DNA of 64,000 nucleotides from Dasypus novemcinctus (lineage: Eukaryota > Chordata > Mammalia > Cingulata > Dasypodidae), in the NCBI RefSeq assembly GCF_030445035.2, contig NC_080677.1:1240001-1304000 (forward strand), written 5' to 3'. A program made the position numbers and the translations under genes. The notes beneath the pieces are model-generated. The model was not told the origin of the DNA and made no database searches. It was given only the letters and a program-made list of their open reading frames with translations. Numbering within the stretch: position 1 is the first letter of the stretch; every line of letters starts with the position of its first letter. Below are positions 37,770 through 49,169 of the stretch, piece by piece.

Positions 37770-38910
37770 TTTGGCTGAGAGCGCGCGCGCGTTTACCGGG
37801 CGCGCCCTGCAGGAAGGGGCGGCGGGCCTCGGCCTCGGCTCCTCGCGGGCCCGGCCGGGGGCGCCCTGCAGGAAGGGGCGGCGGGCCTCGGCCTCGGCTC
37901 CTCGCGGGCCCGGCCGGGGGCGCCCTGCAGGAAGGGGCGGCGGGCCTCGGCCTCGGCTCCTCGCGGGGGCGCCCTGCAGGAAGGGGCGGCGGGCCTCGGC
38001 CCCGGCTCCTCGCGGGGGCGCCCTGCAGGAAGGGGCGGCGGGCCTCGGCCTCGGCTCCTCGCGGGCCCGGCCGGGGGCGCCCTGCAGGAAGGGGCGGCGG
38101 GCCTCGGCCTCGGCTCCTCGCGGGCCCGGCCGGGGGCGCCCTGCAGGAAGGGGCGGCGGGCCTCGGCCTCGGCTCCTCGCGGGGGCGCCCTGCAGGAAGG
38201 GGCGGCGGGCCTCGGCCTCGGCTCCTCGCGGGGGCGCCCTGCAGGAAGGGGCGGCGGGCCTCGGCCCCGGCTCCTCGCGGGCCCCGCCGGGGGCGCCCTG
38301 CAGGAAGGGGCGGCGGGCCTCGGCCTCGGCTCCTCGCGGGCCCGGCCGGGGGCGCCCTGCAGGAAGGGGCGGCGGGCCTCGGCCTCGGCTCCTCGCGGGC
38401 CCGGCCGGGGGCGCCCTGCAGGAAGGGGCGGCGGGCCTCGGCCTCGGCTCCTCGCGGGCCCGGCCGGGGGCGCCCTGCAGGAAGGGGCGGCGGGCCTCGG
38501 CCTCGGCTCCTCGTTGTCCCGGCCGCCCCCTGCGCGCTGGTCGCCGCGCTCCCGTCCGCGTCCCCCGCCGGCCGCGTCACCTCCCGCGCCCGCTCGTCGT
38601 GCCCTCGTGGCGACAACTGCGCGCGGGTCTCGGGTCCCTCTCCTCTACGTCGCCCCCGCCCCCGCCTCAGGGGCTCCGCCGGAGCCCGCTCGCTTCTGCC
38701 GGGGGACCCAGGCCGCCCTTCCTCCCCAGCGGGGACCCGGAGCCGGAGGGCGGCCCGGGAGCAGACGAGGGAGCGCGCCGCCTCCGCGGGGCTCGTCCCG
38801 CCTCCGTCCCGGGCGCGATTCCGGAGAGGGGCGCGCAGCGCACGCCGTCTCCCCGCGGTCTCTTCCCCTTCTGACCCGGCAGCCCGGGCTTCCCTGCCTG
38901 CCTGAAATCT
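37770..38910. promoter_or_regulatory. CpG island (orphan promoter candidate)
   Basis: Abrupt, dense run of CpGs in an otherwise AT-rich window, beginning with a gcgcgcgcg run at 37782. The left two thirds is a minisatellite; 38522-38900 is non-repeated GC-rich DNA. Each repeat unit holds a ggggcggcggg stretch, a GC-box-like site for Sp-family factors (inference). CpG islands usually mark promoters. No gene is recognisable on either side within the window. A donor-like ctgaag|gtaatg lies at about 39079, which would suit an untranslated first exon on the plus strand, but this is speculative. Confidence 0.7.
37804..38521 (+). repeat. GC-rich minisatellite, 59/49-bp units with higher-order pattern
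   Basis: Thirteen unit starts marked by gccctgcagg: 37804, 37863, 37922, 37971, 38020, 38079, 38138, 38187, 38236, 38295, 38354, 38413, 38472. Spacings are 59, 59, 49, 49, 59, 59, 49, 49, 59, 59, 59, 59. Long units carry gggcccggccggg; short units have only ggggg at that point. A C-for-T variant (ggccccggctcc) marks the units at 37971 and 38236. The LLSS block of 216 bp occurs twice and is a multiple of three. That, with the lack of AT-rich stop codons, explains the 369-422 codon frames open on both strands. They are not credible proteins. Confidence 0.95.
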
Positions 38911-39329
38911 TGCAGCAGTGTTCACTGATCTCGCGTCTGCCTGACCCTGCGTGGAGCGGTCAGTCCAGATGGGCTTGGCGCTTGAGGGGCGACAATACAG
39001 CCTCACCAGTACTACAGGAAAAGTAACAGCAGCCTGCTTCCTGCCTTAGGAAGAGCAGCCTCCCCTTTCCTCCTGAAGGTAATGGCAGATGGCGTTCCAG
39101 GCGACCACCAACGTGAGAAACCAGAAGAATAATGAACTGTTTACATCAAAACTTAAACCTTCTGCAGGGACAAAAATACACGAAAATGCAGAGAGCAACA
39201 TACGAGGAAATGAAATCCTGATGCCTTATAAATTCAAGTATTAAGAAAGGAACCATTCAAGTGTTAGAAAAACATATATTCCAGTTTTCCTAAATAGGAT
39301 GCAATGATAGAAACAAATAACCAAATTCT

Positions 39330-39660
39330 TTACTTCAAAAACATCCACAAAGTGCCCACCTGAGAGAAAAATATTGGTAACATAGGCAAAAGCTATTCAT
39401 ACCCATATATACAGCCAGCATCAATAAGTTAAAAAAAAATCTATAACCCTATTCTAAGATGGACAAAGGAAATTAACAAAACTCATTTTCACACTCACAA
39501 TCTACTAAAGAAGAAGGTACATTAGAGATAGGTAAGTAAAGGATGCAAAACATATATATATATAGAGAGAGAGAGGTATATTTCTTTATTAACCTGTAAG
39601 ATCAGCAAAAAGGGGGACGGTGGATTAAGTATGGTATTTGGCACACTCAAAACAGACCTA
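39330..39660 (+). mobile_element. Weak L1 ORF2 fragment, sense
   Basis: Phrases such as tcaataagttaaaaaaaaatc and gatggacaaaggaaattaacaaaactcattttc resemble the C-terminal part of L1 ORF2 in sense. A (ta)n(ga)n simple repeat is at 39552-39575. No frame is preserved. Confidence 0.4.
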
Positions 39661-39695
39661 TGGGAAATTTGTGAAGTTTCATAATATAAATTTGG

Positions 39696-40132
39696 GGCGG
39701 CGGTCTTGTCCCAGTGGTTAGGGCGTCGGTCTACCACATGGGAGGTCCGCGGTTCAAACCCCGGGCCTCCTTGACCCGTGTGGAGCTGGCCATGCGCAGT
39801 GCTGATGCACGCAAGGAGTACCCTGCCACACAGGGGTGTCCCTGCGTAGGGGAGCCCCACATACAAGGAGCGCACCCCGTAAGGAGAGCCGCCCAGTGCG
39901 AAAGATAGTGCAGCCTGCCCAGGAATGGTGCCACACACACGGAGATCTGACACAGCAAGATGACGCAACAAAAAGAAACACAGATTCCCATGCCACTGAC
40001 AATAACAGAAGCGGACAAAGATGCAGCAAATGGACATAGAGAACAGACAGCCGGGGTGGCAGGGAAGAGGAGAGAAATAAAAAATAAATCTTTAAAAAAA
40101 AATACATAATCTTGTTTAAAATATATATATAT
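39696..40132 (+). mobile_element. DAS-type tRNA-derived SINE, full length, well preserved
   Basis: Best-preserved SINE here: A-box region tgtcccagtgg near 39708, perfect-looking B-box ggttcaaaccc near 39751, complete body, A tail and a terminal (at)n run. A 12-bp duplication atataaatttgg is exact on both sides (39684-39695, 40133-40144), indicating a young insertion. The 131-171 codon minus frames are SINE antisense extended by chance. Confidence 0.95.
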
Positions 40133-40144
40133 ATATAAATTTGG

Positions 40145-41720
40145 CACATATATATGAATTATGTATAATCTTTTGTATTGGCTTTTTTTTTTCCCTCCCA
40201 GAAAAGTATATAAACCAACAGGCGGGAAAAATGTTCAGCCCCTAACCATTTGTAATCCTTCAAGTGCCTAATGGTGTAGCAGTGAAAGAGTTAAGTAAAT
40301 CATGAGCTATCTATCAAAGCAAATCCAAAGCCATGGTTACTAGGAAAATGGATATTTATTGACGTGGAAACAGACATTGAAAACATTTCAGGATATTCAC
40401 CAATAGATCTACAATGTCTGAGTATAGAGGCCCATCTCCTCCACGTTTCTCCACCCTTACTCTCCTGCCTCCACCCATCCATCCCTATAATTTTTTGTTT
40501 TATTCACATTTTCCTTTTTACAAGTAATATGCATCATTTATGCAATGAGAATAATTAAAATTTAAACATAATTAGCCTATTTACAAAACTGGTTTCTTCT
40601 GTTTTTTTTTTTTGTTGTTGTTGTTGTTGTAAATATAAGCCTGAAAAATATATTATAGTTAGGAGTATGTATGACAATAAATGAAGCTTTAGATCTAGCT
40701 CTAGTTATAAAATGTTTAGGAACAAAACTACCTGCTATTGTGGAACATATGGCATACTGGATTTATTTACGTTTTTGCTTAATATATCTCACATGGTTAT
40801 AACAATTGCTTGCACATTACTTTGGCTTCTGCTATTTGCTTAATGTATTTCTATAGAGTTTTTATAAACTTCTTTCTTAATTACTACACTATATTACATC
40901 CATATTAAGTAATTTCCCTGATGCATATAATCAGATCTGACAATACTTACTTTTCTTATCCATATAATGTGTCAAAGGTAAATAAATAATATATTCTTAT
41001 GTATGATAAATATCCTATTTTATTTATCCTTTATAATTGGTTATTTACATTTAACTCATAATATGTGACAGTTATTTTGATATTTATGAAGTAAATAAAA
41101 CTTTTTACCTACTTTATTCCAATGTTATAAAAGATTTTGCTTTCTTAACTCCTCCTTATGAAAGTTTTAGTTTTTATCCTATAATAAAGTGGCAGGCAGT
41201 CCTGTTCAAAATAATGGTAACATGATCTTTAGTCACATAATAAATTAAAACTTTCTATATAATAGGATAAATTTTATAATAATATAATTATAATTTGCTT
41301 TATGTTAAATTAGTATATGTATTCTTTACACTTTCTTCTTAATCATCCTATAAAATGTGCATGATGAATTCTTGTTTTAGATAGAATGCCCATATTATGT
41401 TGAGGAAGTGCCTAATTTTCTTTGTTTAATTAGGTTTTATATTAAAATTAATATTAATTTTTCCACATAAGAAACAAGCGCTTTATATTTACAGTGATAC
41501 AGTTGAGTTGTAGGTGTCCTTGTATTACCACCATTACATTGCTAGATTGAAAACCTGATGACTATTATCACTATCATTTAGCAAGTATTTTAGCTATTAT
41601 TATTTGAATATGTTGCTGGAATCTTTTTATTGTGAGATTTGATCCTATGATTATTAATGAATAAACTCCATTAATTTCTTATTATCACGAAGATACTCAA
41701 TGTTATTGCACAGAGATGCT
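40145..41720. other. AT-rich unique DNA, simple repeats only
   Basis: A (ttg)n run at 40612-40630 follows a T run. No gene or clear transposon seen. Confidence 0.5.
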
Positions 41721-41724
41721 CATT

Positions 41725-42400
41725 ACCTGATGAATGGATAAACAAAACAGGGTGTGTGTGTGTGTATATATATATGCACAATGGAATATTATTCACCAAT
41801 AAAGACGAAAGGAAGTTCTGATAACATACACTCTGATAACATACAACAACCTGAATGACTCTTGAAGACTTCATGTTGAGTGAAATAAGCCAGACATGAA
41901 AGGACAAATATTGTAAGCTCTCACTGCCATGAAATAATGAGAACAACAAAGGCAGTTTTCCCAGCTTGAACAAGGCTAGGGCCTCTCAAGGGGAACGCTG
42001 GCTGCTTCAGAACTGTCCAGGAGAGGGGCGAGGGAGAGTGAGGGAAGGGGCCAGGAGCTTTCTCAGGGCCCCCCAAAGCTGGGCTTTCCCTGTCTGGTAC
42101 CTCTCCAGCACAAGCAGCTCTCCCACGGGCCTGGGCTCTGAGGACACACACAGCTTCAAGTCTCCTGGCAACCCTGTCCTGCAGGTTGGAAGCACCCTTG
42201 GCGTCAACAGCCATGGCCACAGGAGGGCAGGAGGGTGACAAAGACACCAGGACGTGATGGATACCTTCACCTTCTGGATGGCAGTGAAGGTCTCCTGGAA
42301 ACGGCACACAATTCAAAACTCACCATCACACTGTATACTTTCAAAAAGTGCAATTTATTGTATGTCAATTACACCTCAATGAAGCTGCGTTGGAAGGAAA
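41725..42400 (+). mobile_element. Old L1M 3' end, sense, with a GC-rich middle
   Basis: Sense L1 ORF2 C-terminal DNA is at 41725-41935 (gcacaatggaatattattca, agtgaaataagccagacat). A typical L1M 3' UTR end is at 42245-42400 (actgtatactttcaaaaagtg, ttattgtatgtcaattacacctcaatgaagct). The 41945-42240 section is GC-rich and does not look like the flanking L1; it may be a separate insertion. A (tg)n(ta)n repeat is at 41752-41774. Confidence 0.75.
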
Positions 42401-42404
42401 ACGC

Positions 42405-42687
42405 CATGATCAGTGATTGACCCAGGCCCGCTCCAGGTCTTGGGGAAATGAATTTTTGTGTCCCTTTCTAAGCCAGCCAGCTATCCCAGGGGGGACCCAC
42501 TGCTGCCTGCCGCAAGAGGCGGGCTGGTGGGATGATGATTTAGCAGTGTTTACCAGGGCTGACTGGCCTCTGTACTCTACAGTTTCCACTGGACTACGGA
42601 GTTTCTAAACAGTCGATTCGGACGGTTTCTGCCCGTTGGGGGACTGACTCCTTCAGCTTCTTGCTCGGCCATCTTCCCACAATCCAT
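42405..42687 (-). mobile_element. Probable L1 5' UTR fragment
   Basis: Read on the minus strand it starts attgtgggaagatggccgag, resembling the 5' end of the L1 at 58844 (gggaattgtgggaagatgg), followed by CpG-containing GC-rich sequence. No ORF1 follows, so only a 5' piece is present. It could be an inversion product or a remnant. Confidence 0.4.
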
Positions 42688-42689
42688 TC

Positions 42690-43794
42690 TAAACTCCTTC
42701 CATTTTGAAAGAAGAAGTAAAAATGGAAAAAATAAAGTGTAAATTATAATAAGGTACCACCTTCCTAATGTTAATATTTTTCTCCAGTATTCCTCATGCT
42801 TTACTATTAACGATTAACAATTAGATGCATACATTTTCCCTTTTCATAGATGAAAACAATATCCACTTATATAAGTGATATTGTTCAGTGAATTGAATAA
42901 AAAAGAATATTTATTAGGACAATTCTTGCCTCAAAAACATTTGTTTCCTACATCAAAAAATCTGGTGTGCCATTCTAGATTGATCAACTGCCTTAAGCCC
43001 TCGCCCACCTCCACTTCATTTCACTGCGCATTACATGCACTTCCAAGAGTGAATTCAGCTTTACTGCCATTTCGTGTACACAGGGTTATTTATGTTAGTT
43101 ATCTGCAATAACCGCTCTCATTAGATACTTGGTAAAGTTCTGCTTTGCTCTACTGTGCAGACACAGGGTTGGTGAAGTTCTTTCTCCTCAACAGTCCTTT
43201 AAATGTGTGAGTACAACTTTAGAATATGAGAGCCTACCATGAACCATGTGACTGAAGCAGAACAACTGGAAAAGTAGCCTGAGCTTTGAACACGTGTGAG
43301 GTGTTGATGTATTTAGTATGCCAGAGGAAAAGTGCTCATCTGGAGTCAACCTAAGATCACAGCATTTGAGAAAATGGTTCATAAATGATGTATCCTAAGA
43401 GGTGACAGAGCAATGGCTGAACAGTGAGCATGTGAAAGATGTGTGAATGTAGCAAGGAGCTATAAATAGTCAATCACGAGGGAACAGCAAGCAGAAATGG
43501 ACTGTCAAACAGGATTACATTTTGTGATACTCAAGGATGTTAAAATGAGAATTGAAAGGGGGAGGTAAGAAAATAATATGAGGGTGTAGGAAAGTGCAGT
43601 AAATAAAAATCAGACTAAATCCTCAGATGAATAATGCAATATGAGCAATTTTAAAAAGTACAGCCCCATAACAGAGGGAGAATGAGGATGACGATGATGA
43701 AGAAAGGAGAGAGACTGAGAAAGATGTAATCCTGTTGTCAAGGCATCATTTTGAACACTTCATGCACATTTCCTTTCTGTGTGATCCACAGTAC
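42690..43794. other. Unique sequence, no feature seen
   Basis: Short motifless frames only (78 codons plus at 42875; 64 minus at 43382-43188). No recognised repeat. Confidence 0.45.
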
Positions 43795-44150
43795 TGTGGT
43801 AGTCAGAATAATGGCCCAAAGATTCCACTTACTAATCTCTGGAACCTGTGATTAGGTTACATGGCAAAAGGGACTTCACAGAAATGACTGGGTTCTGGAT
43901 TTCAAAATGGGAAGATTACCCTGGATTACCCAGGTGGGCCCAATGCAGATGAAAGAGGGTGGCATGAAGTCAGTGACAAAGCAGTGGCGATGGAAGCTTG
44001 ACGATGGAAGAGGGACCATGCCCCTGGAGAAGGCAAACGGATCCAAACTAGGGCATCAGAAGGACCGCAGCCCTGCTGACTATTTGGGTTTAGCCCAGTG
44101 GAAACTTTTCTGGACTGCTGACCTCCAGATTGTGAGATAATACATTTATG
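43795..44150 (+). repeat. MLT1-type LTR, 5' part (split by L1)
   Basis: It begins tgtggtagtcagaataatgg, parallels the LTR at 13981, and stops at gattgtgagataatacatttatg. The missing 3' end (ttatttcaagctaccaag...ggaaatgaataca) is at 50538-50592. The shared catttatg (44143-44150, 50538-50545) is the L1 target duplication. Confidence 0.85.
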
Positions 44151-45624
44151 AATTTCTTTTATTTTTATAATTAATTATTTTACATTTAAAGAAGCTTTAG
44201 ATTACATAGATGTTACATAGAAATAATAAGGGATTCCCATATGATCCACTCCCTCCCCCTCCCACACTTTCCTACATTGAGAACATCTTTCATTAGTGTG
44301 GTACGTTTGTTGCAATTGATGAACCCATTTGAAGCATTACTATTACTTATGGATTATAGTTTACATTATAGTTTATACTCTATACTGCATAATTTTGTAG
44401 GTTATGACAAAATAAACAAAGGCCTGTATCTGTCACTGGAGTATAATGTAGGCCAATTCAGTGTCCCAAATATGCCCCCATATTACACCTATTCTTCCCT
44501 CTCCATCCCTTACACCTCTAGTGGCCACTGCCTTCATATCAGTGATAAGTGTTCTTCCATTATTAGAATAATATCTATAGTAGAATAATAATGTCTACGT
44601 TAGTCTATTTTTCATTTCCCAATCTTGAAGATTTGGGGATGGTGATGCATACTCTGCTTCTAATTGAAAGGGGGCTTAGATGCCTTGGGCAGGTGAATGG
44701 AACTATCTCACTAGCTGTTGCAGACACTCTCTGTTCCTTGGAATGGGTGTTGTTCATCATCACCTTCTTGTTAGTTGTCCTGGGTGAGGCCAGTGAACAG
44801 GAGAGTAGATATTGCAACTTTGCTGAAATCAAAGCTCAGTTGGCACATGGATGGACCAAAGATTTAAGTCTCTGGGACGTATATTATCAAGTACAGTGCT
44901 ATTAATAATTATGGGTTCAAATAAAAGGTGGAAAAGAGTCATGTGCAGAGAATCTGTACATGAGTGTAATTGTTTTACACTGGGGGGCATAAATTCCAAA
45001 GTAAGGCTCACTGACAGGGTGCCAAATTCCTGAATTGTCTGCCCTGCTTTTAATCTGGGGCTCTCTAGAGCCCTCAGGAGTCCTGCTATTTGAGGCACTG
45101 TTTACTGTGACAGTCATTGAGATCCTGCTGAGATGTGCATAACCTCTGTAATGACCTCCCAACTCACATTGAAATTTCATTTTTATTTACCATTTCCCCC
45201 TTGGGGTTAAGGTTTTTTTCCAGATGCATTGCTAGTTGGTGCTTAGTAAAAATCCTTTGGTTGCCAAGGTGGTTTATCCCCAGGAATCATGTCCCATGCC
45301 ACGGGAAAGCTAGTGTTTTATATGATGAGTTTGGCTTAGAAAGAGTCCACATTTGAGCAACAATGCCTAAGAGGTAACTCTTAGGCAGTATATAATACTA
45401 GGTTAAGTTTCAGTTTCACAAGAAAAGGTTCAGAAGTACAATCATCAGCATCAAGGGCCTGGCATAATGGTCTGTCTTCCTTCAGTAGACATTGCCCTTG
45501 CACTTGGGGGATTCTTGATGTCCTATTAGAGAAATTACAGAAATTTCAAGGATGGGAATTCAATATTATTTCAGTTATTGTGTGGACCACCACCCACTGA
45601 GACAATGTCCCATGGACACTTGAC

Positions 45625-47085
45625 CATATTCAGAGGTTTCACCTTAACTTGATTGAATAATGATTAAGGTTTTGATTGGACCATGTCAGTAGGACATTGA
45701 GTCCACACCCATTGGTGGGCAGGGACACACAGAGTAAACACACCATAAGAAGGGAGGTTGGACTTTTGATCTTGGAGCCCAGGAAGTACACACACAGAGA
45801 AGCAGATATATGAGGAAAGAGAGAAAGCTAGATTAGACATGGCAGAGGCCCCAGAAGAGAGACTAGCCATTCGCCTGATTGTTTACAGTTGACCTTGTGA
45901 AGGGAACAAAGCAATTGAGCCTGGAGAGAAATGAGCCCTGGGAAGAGAGGAAACCAGGAAGTGTGAACCCTTGCAGACATCAGCAGTCATCCTGCTCCTA
46001 CGCATGGCAACAGACTTTGGTGAGGGAAGTAACTTACGCTTTATGGACTGATAACTATAAGCTTCTACCCCAAATAAATACCCTTTATAAAAGCCAACAG
46101 ATTTCTGATATTTTGCATAAGCACCCCTTTGGCTGACTAATATAGAATTTGGTTCAAGAAAGTGGAGTCATGCTTTTGCAATTGCCAAAATACTGGAACA
46201 GTTTATAAATGGGTAAGGAGTATTTTTTGGAGGAATTGTGAGATGCTTGTCAGGAAAGACCTACAGTGCTTTGAAGACACTGTTGATAGTAATATGGACT
46301 CTAAAGAGATTTTTTATAAGGACTTAGAAGTAAATGAAGAAACTTATTGGAAATTTGGAGGAAAGGCAGTCTCTGTTTTAAAGTTGTGAGAACTTAGCAA
46401 GATTAACTCCTCGTGTGTTATGGAAAACAGAGTTTGAAAATGATGAACCTGGGCATTTAGCTGAAGACCTTTCCACAGTAAACTTGGAGAATGTGGCTTG
46501 GCTTCTCCTTGCAGCTTATAGCAAAAGCTAGATAAGTGAGATAAGCTGATGTCTGAATTGTTGGGCACGAAGAAACCAGAGACTGATTCTGGAAATCCCA
46601 ATCCCCTGAAAATCAAGTCCCCGGATGATAGCATCCCATTTGAGAACTTAACTAAATTTGGAACTTATATATAAGGATTGAAGATGCAGTTATCTAGGAA
46701 AGTATGGAAAGTCTTACTATCTGATGGCTTGGGTCCCTACTTCTTGCATGCTAAATCAACAAGCCTTTTGAAAGAGCTGTATGAACAAAACCACTGTCAG
46801 CTTGGACTAAAAGGGAGTTGGAAGGGAGACATTGAAGGGGAAATGACTTTAAGAGGAAAATGATGAAAGCTGAGATCTGGAATTAAGATATCTCTTTGGG
46901 CCAAGAGAGGAACCCATGTGTACTGAGAAGGTGAGTTTGCCCCAGCATTTGAAGAGGGTGGATGTTCCCATTTGATGTTCAGGGAGAGTTTGCTGCCCCA
47001 GGGTACAGAGATGGTGGAGATCATCCCCCTTGGATTAGGGAAGGCCAGTTTGCCAACTGGTTGCTCTGAGAGGGCTGGACCAGTA
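45625..47085 (+). mobile_element. MaLR-like element, partial (5' LTR plus interior)
   Basis: LTR portion 45625-46144 lacks the first roughly 75 bp (starts at attcagaggtttcac) and ends gactaatata. The interior follows with gaatttggttcaag and tracks the provirus interior at 5703 (for example aatgtggcttggcttctcc near 46490). The gag-like frame is broken; the longest plus pieces are 75 and 61 codons. No 3' LTR. It sits within L1 sequence, so it arrived after that L1. Confidence 0.85.
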
Positions 47086-47311
47086 TTTGATTTTTGCTCT
47101 TTCTTCTTTTCAAACATAGGCATTTATGACTAGAAATTTCTCTCAGTACTGCTTTGTTGTACCCCATAGGTGCTGATACGTTGTGTTGTCATTTTCATTT
47201 GTTTCAAGGTAGTTACTGATTTCTTTTGCAATTTCTTCCTTGATCCATTGATTGTCTAAGAGTGTGTTGTTTAACTTCCATATATTTGTGCCTAATATGC
47301 TTCTCTACCCC

Positions 47312-48066
47312 TTACTGATTTCCTGAGAAATTACTTTGTATAATTTTAATCTTTCTGAAATTGTTGAGATTTGCTCTGTGACCTAGAATGTGGTCTATCC
47401 TAGAGAATGATCTATGTGTGCTCGAGAAGAATGTATATCCCTCTGTATTTGGGTATAATATTCTGTATATGTCTATTAGGTCTATGTCTTCTAACATTTT
47501 GTTCGAGGTCTCAGCTTCTTTGTTGATCCACCATTGAGATGTTCTGTCTCATGGTGATAACGGTGTATTAAAGTCCCCCATTATAATTGTAGAGGCATCT
47601 ATTTCTCCACTTTGTTTTCCAATGTTTGCCTCATGTATCTTGAAGCATCCTTGTTAGGTGCACAAATGTTTATGATTGTTCTTTCTTCTTGATAGATTAT
47701 ACCTTTCATTAAAATATATTGCTCTTTTTTGTCTCTTACATAGTTTTGCATTTAAAGTCTATTTTGTCTGATATTAGTATAGCTACTTCTGTCCTTTATT
47801 GGTTATTGTTTGCATGAAAAAATTGTTTTCCAACCATTAACTTTCAACCTCCTTGTGTCGCTGGATCTAATGTGAGTTTTTTGTAGACAGCATATAGATG
47901 GGTCATATTTCCTTATCCATTCTGCCAATCTGTGTCTCTTGATTGGAGAGTTTAATCTATTAACATTGAATGTTATCACTGTCAAGGCATTGATTACATT
48001 AGCCATATTTTCTTTAGGATTATCTATGTCATATGTTGTTTTTATCTTTTTAGTTATTCTTACCAA
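47312..48066 (-). pseudogene. L1 ORF2 endonuclease remnant
   Basis: Minus fragment 48066-47803 holds the endonuclease N-terminus: ITFNVNRLNSPIKRHRLAEW, then SICCLQKTH. The usual QETH, whose Glu is catalytic in the L1 AP-like endonuclease (known), reads QKTH here, with Lys encoded at 47878-47880. Fragment 47497-47312 keeps LIDIYRILYPNTEGYTFFS and the SRIDHILG block. Dead copy. Confidence 0.85.
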
Positions 48067-48143
48067 TAATCTTCTTTCCTATATTCTCCTTCAACCCTCT
48101 TCCTCCTGGATTTCCCTTTCAACCTGCAGAAGTCCCTTTAGTA

Positions 48144-48897
48144 TTATTTAAATTCAGTTTTCTTATTAACATACTCTCTTAATCTCTGTTTATCTGTACG
48201 TATTTTGAACTCACCCTCATTTTTGAATGCCAGTTTTCTTGGATATACAATTATTGACTGATAGCTTTTAGCACTTAACTGTGTCATACCACTGTCTTCT
48301 TGCCTGTATTGTTTCATATGAGAAATCAAGCACTTAATCCTCTTGAGTTTCCCTTGTATGTGATGGACCTCTTTTCCCTTGCTGCTTTCTCTGTCTTGAG
48401 CTTTGGAAATTTTGATAAATATATGTCTTGAGATAGGCCTGTGAGGATTTATACTGTTTGGGGTGTGCTGTGCTTCCTCAACATGTATGTCTATGTCCCT
48501 CAAAAGAGTAGGGAAATTTTCAACCATTATTTCCTCTAACACTCCTTCTGACCCTTTTCCCTTCTGTTTTCCCTCTGGGATACCTATAATTCATGTTTGC
48601 TCATTTCACGTTGTCATGCAACTCCCTATATCCCTGCTAAATTTTTTTCTATCTTTTTATCTATCTGTTCTACTATCTGTCTGATTTCAGCTGTACTGTC
48701 TTCTGCATCATTGATTCTTTCCTCTGCCTATTCAAATCTATGTGCTTCCATTTTTGTTTTTTAATTTCTTGCATTGTGCCACTCACCACCATCAGATCCA
48801 TTATCTTTTTATGTATGTTTACAGTTTCTTCAGTATGTTCCCCCAGTGTCTTCTTAATATCCTTTATTTCTTCTTTCACTTCATTAAGTTGATTCAT
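48144..48897 (-). pseudogene. L1 ORF1 remnant
   Basis: Minus 48897-48673 is a coiled-coil-like segment (VKEEIKDIKKTLGEHTEE). Minus 48542-48144 is a 132-codon piece with IMVENFPTLLRDIDIHVEE, RPISRHIFIKISKAQD and a C-terminal FKIRTDKQRL, in the right order for ORF1p RRM and C-terminal domain. The two are out of frame with each other. Confidence 0.82.
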
Positions 48898-49169
48898 GAT
48901 ATTTGTTTGGACATCCTTGAGAGTTGTTCCACTTTCTGCATTTCTTCCTGGTTTTTAGTTTGTTCGTTAGACTGGGCACTATCATCCTGTTTCTTAGTAT
49001 GGCTTGTAATTTTTTTGTTGGTATCTAGTGATCTGTTATCTTGATGAGCTTATTCAGTTGGTTAGCTTCTCTGTCCACTCTAGGATTTTACTTTTTTGTT
49101 TCTTTGTGTATGGTAAGGTTCTCTTTTGACACTTGTTTCCTCTTATTCTATATCCTTGCAGTTGTCTGT

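Noticed and set aside
37804..38521. CRISPR-like array of regularly spaced repeats
   Set aside because: The units are contiguous and near-identical across their full length, with no distinct spacers. It is a minisatellite in a mammalian genome.
37738..39006. Large Arg/Pro/Gly/Ala-rich open frames on both strands (422, 380, 369 codons)
   Set aside because: They read a GC-rich minisatellite with almost no AT-rich stop codons. Several frames on both strands are open at once, and no domain or start context is present.
39696..39770. tRNA gene suggested by A- and B-box
   Set aside because: It is the head of a SINE with body, A tail and target duplication. The same applies to the other tRNA-like hits at 63, 1550, 4646, 15030, 29088, 49869 and 50722.
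39522..40149. Overlapping minus frames of 131-171 codons
   Set aside because: Near-identical peptides recur at 104-476, 4604-5010, 15092-15466 and 29056-29568 because all are the antisense of the DAS SINE body.
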